From positions 1 to 16,891 of the forward strand of contig SCUG01000478.1 of NCBI GenBank assembly GCA_004297645.1: DNA of 16,891 nucleotides, read 5' to 3'. The position numbers and the translations under genes are program-made. Shown here piece after piece: positions 1 through 9,463 of this stretch. Each line of letters starts with the position of its first letter. Position 1 is the first letter of the stretch. The notes beneath the pieces were generated by a model that searched no databases, was not told the DNA's origin, and was given only the letters and a program-made list of their open reading frames with translations. The stretch is from Saprospiraceae bacterium (GTDB lineage Bacteria; Bacteroidota; Bacteroidia; Chitinophagales; Saprospiraceae).

Positions 1-11
1 GGTTCGGAAAT

Positions 12-30
12 GCAGGGTTCAAAACCCTGC
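12..30. repeat. 19-bp hairpin repeat, copy 1
   Basis: A perfect inverted repeat: GCAGGGTT at 12-19, loop CAA, AACCCTGC at 23-30. The whole 19-bp string is the exact reverse complement of 2572-2590, so it is a repeated element and not a chance hairpin. There is no T-tract after it on the plus strand, so it is not a classical terminator. It may be a small REP-like palindrome or the 3' hairpin of a gene to the left of the window. Confidence 0.7.
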
Positions 31-71
31 CGCTCGAAGCGTTACCATTATTTTTTGAACGGTTACCTGTA

Positions 72-79
72 TATCTTTG
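72..79 (+). promoter_or_regulatory. putative -7 promoter element (TATCTTTG)
   Basis: TATCTTTG matches the Bacteroidota -7 consensus TAnnTTTG exactly and lies 25 bases before the protease ATG at 105, giving a short leader. The nearest upstream TTG (55-57) is only 14 bases away, closer than the usual spacing of about 19, so the -33 element is weak. The site is inferred from consensus only. Confidence 0.4.
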
Positions 80-104
80 GTGCAAAATTAAAAAAACGCA
101 AAGC

Positions 105-1055
105 ATGCACGACCCTATTCCGGAAACAGAAATGCCCCCCGAAAATTACCCTCCTCCCAAGCTTGTCGTTGTTTCATTAGCCGCCGTTAGTTTTTTGTGT
201 GCCATTTTGGGCAGCGGCATCGTGTATCTGGCATGCCAGGCACAGGGGTTAGACATGCAGGAGGCCATCAATAGTTTCGGCGCAGATAGCTCGCTCGACG
301 AGCGCAACTTCATGCGCGGGGTATTGCTGCTCAATCACATGACCACCTTTTTGCTGCCAGCCATGCTGGTGAGCTGGTTTTTCTACCGGCGGCAATGGCC
401 ACAAAACCTCTGCGTCGCCGCGGCCCCGCCAACAACCACTCTGGCGTGGGGGCTTCTCTTCATTACAGTGGCCTTCCCCCTGGCGCAGGTGGCCTTCGAC
501 CTCAACCGTTGGATGGTAGAACACACGCCCCTGCTTCAATCTCTGGTGGAGATGGAAAACGCCGCTGAAAGTATGATGACGGGGCTGTTGGTGATGCAGT
601 CCCCAGCAGAGGTGCTGTTCAGCATTTTGGTGATGGCCGCAGTGCCTGCCATTGGGGAGGAGATGCTATTCCGGGGGGTATTGCAACAGCATCTCGTGCG
701 ATGGATGAAACGCCCTGCCGCCGCCATTCTTCTGACGGCGCTGATATTTGGCCTCGCCCATTTCGAGGTGCAGCGGTTCTTCGCCATTTTTTTGCTGGGC
801 GTAGCGCTGGGGCTTTTGTTTTACTGGACTCAAAACTTGTGGGTGCCCATTGCCGCTCACTTTCTGAACAACGCTACACAGGTCGTGGTAGCGTATTTTT
901 ACCAGGATGAACTCGAAAAATTGAACCAGGGCGGCGGCGACAGTTTGCCACCTTTAGTGGCAGTAGCTTCTTTCGCTCTCGTTTTATGGGTAGGTAAAAT
1001 ATTGCGCGACCGCCACCAACGCTCCATTGACCTACATCAAAATACCACACCATGA
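105..1055 (+). CDS. CPBP family intramembrane metalloprotease
   Basis: A 316-residue polytopic membrane protein of the CPBP (CAAX protease and bacteriocin-processing, formerly Abi) family. The three family motifs are visible: GEEMLFRG with E185-E186 and R190; FGLAH with H219; and AHFLNN with H252 and N256. These glutamates and histidines form the metal-dependent active site in the membrane. Hydrophobic segments lie near residues 20-45, 75-95, 112-133, 162-182, 205-240 and 283-300. Bacterial members have roles in immunity to self-made bacteriocins, protein processing or unknown tasks; nothing here identifies the substrate. The ATG at 105 is the only good start and follows a TAnnTTTG motif. The stop overlaps the next start as ATGA, so the protein is probably made together with the symporter. 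The family call is firm; the role is unknown. Confidence 0.9.
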   Translation: MHDPIPETEMPPENYPPPKLVVVSLAAVSFLCAILGSGIVYLACQAQGLDMQEAINSFGADSSLDERNFMRGVLLLNHMTTFLLPAMLVSWFFYRRQWPQNLCVAAAPPTTTLAWGLLFITVAFPLAQVAFDLNRWMVEHTPLLQSLVEMENAAESMMTGLLVMQSPAEVLFSILVMAAVPAIGEEMLFRGVLQQHLVRWMKRPAAAILLTALIFGLAHFEVQRFFAIFLLGVALGLLFYWTQNLWVPIAAHFLNNATQVVVAYFYQDELEKLNQGGGDSLPPLVAVASFALVLWVGKILRDRHQRSIDLHQNTTP

Positions 1056-2542
1056 CCGGACAACTTACCCCCGCGTTGATACTCACCACGATTGCCCTGT
1101 ATTTCGCCACGCTCATTGGCATCTCCTGGCTCACCAGCCGCAGGGCAAACAATGCCGACTTTTTCATCGCCGGCCGCAAGTCGCCCTGGTGGCTGATTGC
1201 CATCGGCATGGTCGGGGCCTCTATTTCTGGCGTCACGTTTATCTCCATTCCGGGGGCCGTCGGCGGGGCCGGGGCCAACCAAGCCTTTTCTTATATGCAG
1301 ATGGTGTTCGGCTACCTCTTGGGCTACTTCGTGATAGCTACGGTGCTGATGCCGGTGTACTACCGCTTGAATCTGACCTCCATTTACAGCTACTTAGACC
1401 AGCGCTTCGGCCACTCTTCCAATAAAACAGGGGCTGCGTATTTCCTTCTTTCGAGGGTCATCGGCTCGGCGTTCCGGCTCTATTTAGTGGCCATTGTACT
1501 CGACAGGTTTGTGCTGGGCGTGCCGCCGCTCAACGTGCCGTTTTGGGTGACGGTGTTCATCACCATCGTGCTGATTTGGGTTTATACTTTTAAAGGCGGA
1601 CTAAAAACCATCATCTGGACGGATGCCCTCCAGGCGCTGCTCTTCCTGGCAGCAGTGACCATGACCATCGTTTCCATCGGCGGCGAGTTGGGCAAAGACT
1701 TAGGCGGCTTGATAGGCATGGTGCAGCAAAGCGAGTACTCGAAAATATTTTTCTTCGAAGGCGGATGGGGCGACCCCAATAATTTCTTCAAGCAGTTTTT
1801 CGCCGGGGCGCTCATCGCCATCGTCATGACGGGCCTCGACCAGGACATGATGCAGAAAAACATCTCCTGCCCCAATATCCGCGATGCCCAAAAGAACATG
1901 TTCACTTTTTGCATCGTCCTCGTTTTCACCAACCTGCTGTTCCTCACACTTGGCGCATTGCTTTACCTCTACGCCGGTCAAACCGGCATGGAGCTGCCTG
2001 CCCGTTCGGACTACCTCTACCCCATGATAGCGCTGGAACACCTCTCCCCGGCGCTCGGCATCATCTTCATGGTGGGGCTGATAGCGGCGGCCTATTCCAG
2101 CGCCGACTCGGCGCTGACGGCCCTCACTACTTCCTTCTGCGTGGATTTCCTGAATTTTGAAAAAAGCGATAATCCGGAAGCCGGCCAGCAACGCACCCGC
2201 CGCTGGGTGCATGTGGGTTTCTCTTTCGTGCTGATGGGCACCATCCTCATTTTTAAAGTCTTGAACAACGACGCCGTCATCAACGAAGTGTTCAAAGCGG
2301 CGGGCTACACTTACGGGCCGCTGCTCGGCCTTTTCACCTTCGGAATGCTCACAAAAATCCAGATAAAAGACTCACTCGTCATCCCCGTTTGCCTCGCCGC
2401 CCCGGTGCTCACCTGGCTCATCGTGGATGCATCGTTGAAGTACGCCGGCTTCGATTTCGGCTTTCTGAACCTGGCCCTGAACGGGCTGCTGACCATGGCG
2501 GGATTGTGGCTGATTTCAAAGAAGAGTCCCCGGATATCTTGA
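1052..2542 (+). CDS. sodium:solute symporter (SSS family)
   Basis: A 496-residue inner-membrane transporter with about 13 hydrophobic helices, the usual size and topology of SSS (SLC5-like, LeuT-fold) proteins. Family features include the first core helix around residues 47-70 (GASISGVTF at 55-63), the loop YLDQRFG at 114-120, GLDQDMMQKN at 261-270, and the small/hydroxyl-rich SSADSALTALTTSF stretch at 349-362, the region that contributes to sodium binding in this fold. It couples sodium influx to uptake of a solute; candidates in this family are sugars, amino acids, nucleosides, sialic acid and monocarboxylates, and the sequence alone does not decide. The start ATG overlaps the protease stop (ATGA), which indicates translational coupling. 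A strong hairpin at 2565-2597 lies just after the gene. Confidence 0.92.
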   Translation: MTGQLTPALILTTIALYFATLIGISWLTSRRANNADFFIAGRKSPWWLIAIGMVGASISGVTFISIPGAVGGAGANQAFSYMQMVFGYLLGYFVIATVLMPVYYRLNLTSIYSYLDQRFGHSSNKTGAAYFLLSRVIGSAFRLYLVAIVLDRFVLGVPPLNVPFWVTVFITIVLIWVYTFKGGLKTIIWTDALQALLFLAAVTMTIVSIGGELGKDLGGLIGMVQQSEYSKIFFFEGGWGDPNNFFKQFFAGALIAIVMTGLDQDMMQKNISCPNIRDAQKNMFTFCIVLVFTNLLFLTLGALLYLYAGQTGMELPARSDYLYPMIALEHLSPALGIIFMVGLIAAAYSSADSALTALTTSFCVDFLNFEKSDNPEAGQQRTRRWVHVGFSFVLMGTILIFKVLNNDAVINEVFKAAGYTYGPLLGLFTFGMLTKIQIKDSLVIPVCLAAPVLTWLIVDASLKYAGFDFGFLNLALNGLLTMAGLWLISKKSPRIS

Positions 2543-2564
2543 AACGCCGGAGTTGGACCAGGCT

Positions 2565-2597
2565 AACCCCGGCAGGGTTTTGAACCCTGCCGGGGTT
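2565..2597. repeat. long perfect hairpin containing the 19-bp repeat, copy 2
   Basis: AACCCCGGCAGGGTT (2565-2579), loop TTG, AACCCTGCCGGGGTT (2583-2597): a 15-bp perfect stem 22 bases after the symporter stop. Its core 2572-2590 is the exact reverse complement of 12-30. On RNA it would be very stable and could stop transcription or protect the upstream mRNA from 3' decay, but it lacks a following U-tract. The remainder of the gap to 2734 shows no gene. Confidence 0.75.
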
Positions 2598-2708
2598 GTC
2601 TCCGAAAAAGACAAACAATTCCTCGCCAGACTGCGCCCAGGTATCCGGCGTAGCAGTCCTCCCCTCCCTCAATTGGCGCGCAGTGCAACAAATCCCCCGA
2701 ATAATTCC

Positions 2709-2716
2709 GACTTTTG
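2709..2716 (+). promoter_or_regulatory. possible weak -7 element (GACTTTTG)
   Basis: GACTTTTG differs from TAnnTTTG at one position and sits 18 bases before the helicase ATG at 2735. It is the best promoter-like string in the gap after the hairpin, where a promoter for helicase and uvrB would be expected. Weak evidence. Confidence 0.2.
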
Positions 2717-2734
2717 CCCCTCAAAATTTTTTAC

Positions 2735-4243
2735 ATGACATTTCAGCAACTCAACCTCATCGAACCCATCCTGAGGGCTTTAAAAGAAGAAGGGTACGAA
2801 ACACCGACGCCCATCCAGATTCAGTCCATCCCGCACGCAATGCAAGGACGCGACCTGCTCGCCTGCGCACAAACCGGCACCGGCAAGACGGCGGCATTTG
2901 CCGTTCCCATCCTGCAAAAACTGCACGAACAGCATATTTCCAGTGAAAAGCCCAAGGTCATCAAAGCATTGATACTCACGCCCACCAGGGAGTTGGCCAT
3001 ACAGATAGACGAGAGCTTCAAAGCATACGGCCGGCACGTTCACCTGAACAACCTCGTCGTCTTTGGCGGGGTGTCGCAAAACCCGCAGGTGGCCAGCCTG
3101 CGGAGCGGCGTGGACATCCTCGTGGCAACGCCGGGACGCCTGCTCGACCTGATGAACCAGGGAATCGTCAGCATTCAACACATCGAGATTTTCGTGCTCG
3201 ACGAGGCCGACCGGATGCTCGACATGGGCTTCATCCACGACGTGCGGCGCATCATTAAAGCAGTGCCGGAAAAGCGCCAGACTTTGTTTTTCTCGGCCAC
3301 CATGCCCCCGGAAATTGCGAAGCTGGCAAACGATATTCTCACCAACCCGGTGAAGGTCGCCGTGACACCCATCTCTTCGACTGTGGATGCCATCGAACAG
3401 GCCGTTTATTTTGTGGAAAAGAACAGGAAGATGCCCTTGTTGCTCCATTTATTAAAAAATGACGACATCACCTCCGCCCTCGTTTTTACCCGCACCAAAC
3501 ACGGCGCCAACCGGGTGGCAAGGGACCTGACGCGCGCAGGAGTAGAAGCCTCGGCCATTCACGGCAACAAATCGCAGACGGCCCGCCAGAGCGCCCTGAA
3601 TAGCTTTAAAAAAGGGGGAATCCGGGTGCTCGTCGCCACGGATATTGCCGCCCGCGGCATAGACATTGAAGAGCTGTCGCACGTCATCAATTTCGATATC
3701 CCCAACATCCCGGAGACCTATGTCCACCGCATCGGGCGCACGGGCCGTGCCGGGGCACAGGGCATCGCACTTTCATTTTGCCAGGCAGATGAAAGAGCCT
3801 ACCTGAAAGACATACAAATGCTGATAAAACGTACCATCCCGGTGGTGGAAGCCAGCCCATTCCCCGAAGGGGAAGATGCAGGTGCCAGGCGGGAAGAACC
3901 GGCCCGGGCACCACAACGCCGGGAGCAGCGCAGGCCCGAACGCGAAAACAGAAATAGCAATCCCTCTGGCCTCAGAGGCACCAACCCGAAACAACAGGAA
4001 AGCGGCCGCCGCTCACCAACAAATAACAATGCAGCCAGCGCACCCCCGAAAAAGGCTGCGGTACCTCAGCAGCCCGCCAATGCTGAAAAGTCCCCAAAGA
4101 CGGGGGATCAAAAAAGAAAATGGTCCTCCCTTTTTACAGAGTCCTCCTCTGGCAAAAAGGGTTTTGTGATAAAGAGCGACCGTTCGGGAAACGACCGCAA
4201 AAAGGGGGCGTGGAGGCCCCCCAACCGCGGAGGGAAGAAATAG
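2735..4243 (+). CDS. DEAD-box ATP-dependent RNA helicase, RhlE-like
   Basis: 502 residues from ATG 2735. An in-frame TTG at 2714 would add seven residues, but the ATG gives the family-typical start MTFQQLNLIEPI. RecA-like domain 1 has the Q motif (PTPIQ, 24-28), Walker A AQTGTGKT (45-52), PTREL (83-87), DEAD (156-159) and SAT (187-189). Domain 2 has ATDIAARGID (301-310) and HRIGRTGRAG (331-340). These unwind or remodel RNA using ATP, in roles such as ribosome assembly, RNA decay or cold growth. From about residue 375 to the end runs a low-complexity basic tail rich in Arg, Pro, Asn, Gln and Lys, ending in GGKK; such tails usually bind RNA without sequence specificity. uvrB follows after 45 bases. 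Specific naming as rhlE, csdA or another paralog is not secure. Confidence 0.95.
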   Translation: MTFQQLNLIEPILRALKEEGYETPTPIQIQSIPHAMQGRDLLACAQTGTGKTAAFAVPILQKLHEQHISSEKPKVIKALILTPTRELAIQIDESFKAYGRHVHLNNLVVFGGVSQNPQVASLRSGVDILVATPGRLLDLMNQGIVSIQHIEIFVLDEADRMLDMGFIHDVRRIIKAVPEKRQTLFFSATMPPEIAKLANDILTNPVKVAVTPISSTVDAIEQAVYFVEKNRKMPLLLHLLKNDDITSALVFTRTKHGANRVARDLTRAGVEASAIHGNKSQTARQSALNSFKKGGIRVLVATDIAARGIDIEELSHVINFDIPNIPETYVHRIGRTGRAGAQGIALSFCQADERAYLKDIQMLIKRTIPVVEASPFPEGEDAGARREEPARAPQRREQRRPERENRNSNPSGLRGTNPKQQESGRRSPTNNNAASAPPKKAAVPQQPANAEKSPKTGDQKRKWSSLFTESSSGKKGFVIKSDRSGNDRKKGAWRPPNRGGKK

Positions 4244-4276
4244 AATGGCCTTACTGCATCTCCCCGCACGAAACAC

Positions 4277-4284
4277 TATTTTTG
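4277..4284 (+). promoter_or_regulatory. putative -7 promoter element of uvrB (TATTTTTG)
   Basis: TATTTTTG matches TAnnTTTG exactly and ends only four bases before the uvrB ATG at 4289. If used, transcription would begin at or within a few bases of the start codon, giving a leaderless or nearly leaderless mRNA. No convincing -33 TTG lies at the normal distance. Confidence 0.35.
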
Positions 4285-4288
4285 CAGC

Positions 4289-6316
<2,028 letters not shown>

Positions 6317-6342
6317 TTTTTTAAAAAAACCGGAGGCCGCCG

Positions 6343-7689
6343 CTACTTGTCATCTGAAAGTTTCCCAAAGTTCAGGCTGCCGCCGATGCGGGCGCCGAAG
6401 CTCTTGCTGTCACCGGCTTTGAAGACGGAGATGATGTTGTCGGTGACGCCAAAAATCTGGACAGGGCCGAGGTGGAGGGTCAGGTTCAGACCGATGTTGT
6501 CATAGCTGTCTTTCTTTACGCCGTAGGTGGTGCCGATGGTCAGGGCTTTGACCAACTTGACGTTGGCACCGGCTGCCACAGCCGTGGTAGCTTTTCCCCT
6601 GAAATTTTCATAAAATAGGAGGCCGCCCAGGCTGAGCATGTCGTTCAGCGAATAGAGTGCATTGAGATACACCTTGTGGGGCAGGGTAGTCGAGTAGCTG
6701 ACGTGGGTTTTTTCTGGCTGAAAAAGCTGCTTCAGCGTGTCGAGCGCCTGGTCGAAATTGGCACTTTCGCCACCGGTGAGGGCTTGGGAGAAATCCAGCC
6801 CGTCGTATTGGTACGATTGGGTGGAGCGGTAGTTATTGACGTTGTCGTCCCATTTGATTTGGCCGAGGTCGAGCACGCTGACGGCAACGTCGAGCTTGCC
6901 CAGTTCGAGCCGGGCGCCAAGGTCCCAGGCAAGGCCGCTGTTGGCTGAGAAGAAACGGCTGAAAGTAAAATTGCCGTAGTTGAAGTTGGCGTTGAAATCT
7001 GTGAAGCTGTTGTAATCAAGCGAGTTGGCAGTGTTCAGGATATAATCGGCAGCGAGGGTAATTTGGTACACGTCGGAGTCGGTGAAGAGGGAGGCCGAAT
7101 GGTGGCCGCTGACGGTGGAAGCATCGGCGATGCCGCTGAGGAATTTGGCTTTCATGCCGAGGGTCAGGTGGCTGAATTTATAGGCTGCGCCAATGCCGAG
7201 TTCGTGATAGCCGGTGAGTTGCAGCTCGTTGCCGAGGTCCACCGTTTGGCCGATGAATTGGGCGTTGCCCTGCCAGACGATTTGGGGCAGTGATTTGGGG
7301 TATTTGAAAAATGCGTTGTATTTCACGGCATGCCCGAAGCTGAGGGCCAGCCCTTTTATGCGGAAAGCCAAATCTACGGTGGACAACTCAAGGTCGTTGC
7401 GGATGAGGTTTTCCGGGTGCAGGTAATTGATGAAGCGGTCAATGTCAATGACATTTTTCCCGTTTTCGCGGGTGACGATTTGGTGGTAAGTGGGGCCGTC
7501 GAAGGACAAATTGTCGCGAAGCCCCAAGACGCTCAGGGTAATGGCGTAAGGCTGCACAATGGCTGGATTTGTTTTGTTGGACTGCCATACGTCGCGCATA
7601 AAATTCAGGCCCAACTCATGCTGTGCCATCAGCGAGGAGGCGGATAAAAGTAGAAGAGCGGTTGTCGTTGAAAGATTTTTAAGCATCAT
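6343..7689 (-). CDS. DUF5723-like outer-membrane beta-barrel protein
   Basis: 448 residues. The N-terminus MMLKNLSTTTALLLLSASS is a signal peptide with likely cleavage after MA (residue 22). The mature part starts with a short conserved-looking stretch that includes NKTNPA (about 38-43), then alternates polar and aromatic/hydrophobic residues with many Gly, Asn, Tyr and Phe, as in outer-membrane beta-barrels. The pattern resembles the Bacteroidota-specific DUF5723 family (PorV/OmpP1-like barrels of unknown function); this is recognised by memory of the family, not by a search. The tail GARIGGSLNFGKLSDDK looks like a final strand followed by a short extension. ATGATG gives two possible starts one codon apart. 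It is 26 bases after the lipoprotein gene and probably co-transcribed, so both likely act at the outer membrane. Confidence 0.7.
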   Translation of the reverse strand: MMLKNLSTTTALLLLSASSLMAQHELGLNFMRDVWQSNKTNPAIVQPYAITLSVLGLRDNLSFDGPTYHQIVTRENGKNVIDIDRFINYLHPENLIRNDLELSTVDLAFRIKGLALSFGHAVKYNAFFKYPKSLPQIVWQGNAQFIGQTVDLGNELQLTGYHELGIGAAYKFSHLTLGMKAKFLSGIADASTVSGHHSASLFTDSDVYQITLAADYILNTANSLDYNSFTDFNANFNYGNFTFSRFFSANSGLAWDLGARLELGKLDVAVSVLDLGQIKWDDNVNNYRSTQSYQYDGLDFSQALTGGESANFDQALDTLKQLFQPEKTHVSYSTTLPHKVYLNALYSLNDMLSLGGLLFYENFRGKATTAVAAGANVKLVKALTIGTTYGVKKDSYDNIGLNLTLHLGPVQIFGVTDNIISVFKAGDSKSFGARIGGSLNFGKLSDDK

Positions 7690-7715
7690 GGTAAGGTTTC
7701 GGATTTTGGTTCATA

Positions 7716-9251
7716 CTACTTCGTTTTTAGCTTCATGCCCATTCTGATTTCCACCTTTTGGTCAGCGAAGGCCTTGACGGATTGCTGCCCGTGGTGGAAG
7801 GTAGAAAAAAAGGCGTGGAGGGTCATTTTTTTGGCACTCCGTACCTGGTCGAAGCGCGTACCGGGAAGCTTGGCAAAAGTAGTTTTTGTCGTCGGGTTGG
7901 TCACTATGCCATCGGTGCCGGCGTCAGCCGAGCCGACGATTTCAGTCCGTCCGTTTTCGAAGAGCGAATCGAGCACCGTTCCGTTTTCATCCAAAAAATA
8001 AACCTGGGCGTCAATTTCGAGGGGCATGCCGTTGTCGGCCACCATTTTAAACTCAGCCTCGCTAACGCTGCCGTAGCCGTCGAAGTTCACGTCGAAAGTA
8101 TCAACGACGCCGAAGCCGGAGGCGCGGCCATGCAGGGGCAAGTCCACTTCCACCTGAATTTTATAGTAGCTGCTGTCGGTGATAAAACCGCGCAGGCTGG
8201 TCAGCGTGTCGGGGTTCATCAGGGCGTCCACGTCGTAGTCAATGGCGATGGGCCGGGAGCCGAGCACCTCCTCGATGTTGGAGTTGGATTCATTGAAGGC
8301 AAAAGTCATGGTTTTCACAGCGCCCACTTCGTTGAGCGGCGGGTACACAAAGTCAATGCCTTCGCCGGTGATGAAATCGCTTTGCAAAGGCAGCCGGGTA
8401 TTGTTGGCAGTGAGCACGTCGAAGAGTTTGATGTCGGAGCGTGTGGGTACGCCGAAAGAGTTTTCGACATGGATGTAAATATTGGGCTGCTCGAAATAAA
8501 CATCGCCCTGAATCCAGTTTTTGAAAAACTCGATTTTGATGGTATCCTCCTTGCCGTTGTGTTTGAAGTTGCCGAGATAGCCCTCGATGTATGAGAAGTC
8601 CACGTTTTCGTTGATGAGAAATACCTTCGGCAATTTTATACGGTCGCCGGCATCGGTGATGGCTTCGTACCGTATGTAGATGGTGTCGTTTTGCGGTATG
8701 AGGTCATAGCCCGCCACATCCACGAATGCAGTGGAGGCAAAAAAGCCACCCGGCAGCGAGGGCGGAGAGGTGAACTGCTGGTGCACCTGAGCGACAACAC
8801 CGTTTTTGCTGGCCTGCAAAATGCTCAGCGTAAAATCAATGGTGCCCACATAATCGGACTGGCAGACAAACTTTACATGCCCCGATTTATAGACGGCGTA
8901 ATCCACCTCCAACTGCTGGGGTGAGGAAAATGGCAAGGCGTACAAAGTGTCATCGAGGGGGATGATGGGGGGGATGCTGTCGCGGGCATCTTTGAAAAAC
9001 TCGCTGGCCTCCTGGGTGAGCACATCGCCTTTGTAGCGCAGGTGGATTACGCCGTCGGGCGTAATTTCGATGAACGTGTACTCATCGAAATTTTCCAGCA
9101 GGTCCTGCATGGTGGTCGTGGCTTTCACGAGTGGAATGGCAAATTCTGCGGGGCCGGAGACGACCTCTGCCCCCTGAAAGTCTTCAATTTTTTGACAGCC
9201 CAGCGCCAGCCCCATCAAGGCGAACAACACAAATAGCCTGGTATATTTCAT
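7716..9251 (-). CDS. exported lipoprotein of unknown function
   Basis: 511 residues. The start MKYTRLFVLFALMGLALGCQ carries a lipoprotein signal peptide with the lipidated cysteine at residue 19 (lipobox-like ALGC; Ala instead of the commoner Leu at -3). The rest has no membrane helix and is rich in short beta-strand-like stretches, aromatic residues and acidic turns, suggesting stacked beta-sandwich domains. I recognise no catalytic motif or named domain. Few cysteines remain after lipidation. It is the first gene of a two-gene minus-strand unit with the DUF5723-like barrel, which suggests a surface or periplasmic lipoprotein partner of that barrel. A TAnnTTTG motif lies about 68 bases upstream. 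Function unknown. Confidence 0.75.
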   Translation of the reverse strand: MKYTRLFVLFALMGLALGCQKIEDFQGAEVVSGPAEFAIPLVKATTTMQDLLENFDEYTFIEITPDGVIHLRYKGDVLTQEASEFFKDARDSIPPIIPLDDTLYALPFSSPQQLEVDYAVYKSGHVKFVCQSDYVGTIDFTLSILQASKNGVVAQVHQQFTSPPSLPGGFFASTAFVDVAGYDLIPQNDTIYIRYEAITDAGDRIKLPKVFLINENVDFSYIEGYLGNFKHNGKEDTIKIEFFKNWIQGDVYFEQPNIYIHVENSFGVPTRSDIKLFDVLTANNTRLPLQSDFITGEGIDFVYPPLNEVGAVKTMTFAFNESNSNIEEVLGSRPIAIDYDVDALMNPDTLTSLRGFITDSSYYKIQVEVDLPLHGRASGFGVVDTFDVNFDGYGSVSEAEFKMVADNGMPLEIDAQVYFLDENGTVLDSLFENGRTEIVGSADAGTDGIVTNPTTKTTFAKLPGTRFDQVRSAKKMTLHAFFSTFHHGQQSVKAFADQKVEIRMGMKLKTK

Positions 9252-9463
9252 TGGAATAAATTTTATACTTTTTTAGCGGGTTCCGGCCAATGTTGCCGGG
9301 CACGTTTTATTGAGTTTGCAAAAGTAACGCTGCGAGCCGCAGTTCGTTGTCTTGTTTGGTAACAACGCTGTATTACCGGTGATGGAAAGGGTGTCCGGAA
9401 TGTGAGTTTGTCAAGTGAGAGTCAAGTCAGCTCTTTTCGGCACATGGCGGCTGGCGAGCTACA
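9252..9463. other. intergenic region between two minus-strand genes
   Basis: 212 bases without a credible gene. It holds the candidate -7 motif of the lipoprotein gene, a weak 5-bp inverted repeat (CCGGC 9283-9287 with GCCGG 9295-9299), and a short direct repeat GTCAAGT at 9410-9416 and 9421-9427. No clear terminator for the metallo-hydrolase gene is seen. Confidence 0.5.
9319..9326 (-). promoter_or_regulatory. putative -7 promoter element (TACTTTTG, minus strand)
   Basis: On the minus strand this reads TACTTTTG, an exact TAnnTTTG match, 67 bases before the lipoprotein start. It would give a leader of about 60 nt for the lipoprotein/DUF5723 transcript. No good -33 TTG at standard spacing was found. 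Confidence 0.35.

Noticed and set aside
105..1055. Phage abortive infection gene based on the old family name Abi
   Set aside because: CPBP proteins are mostly not phage defence, and no defence or mobile genes are adjacent.
7758..8594. 278-residue plus-strand open frame opposite the lipoprotein gene
   Set aside because: The minus-strand gene has a lipoprotein signal peptide and a coherent secreted composition; the plus frame is rich in His, Val and Gly as antisense shadows are.
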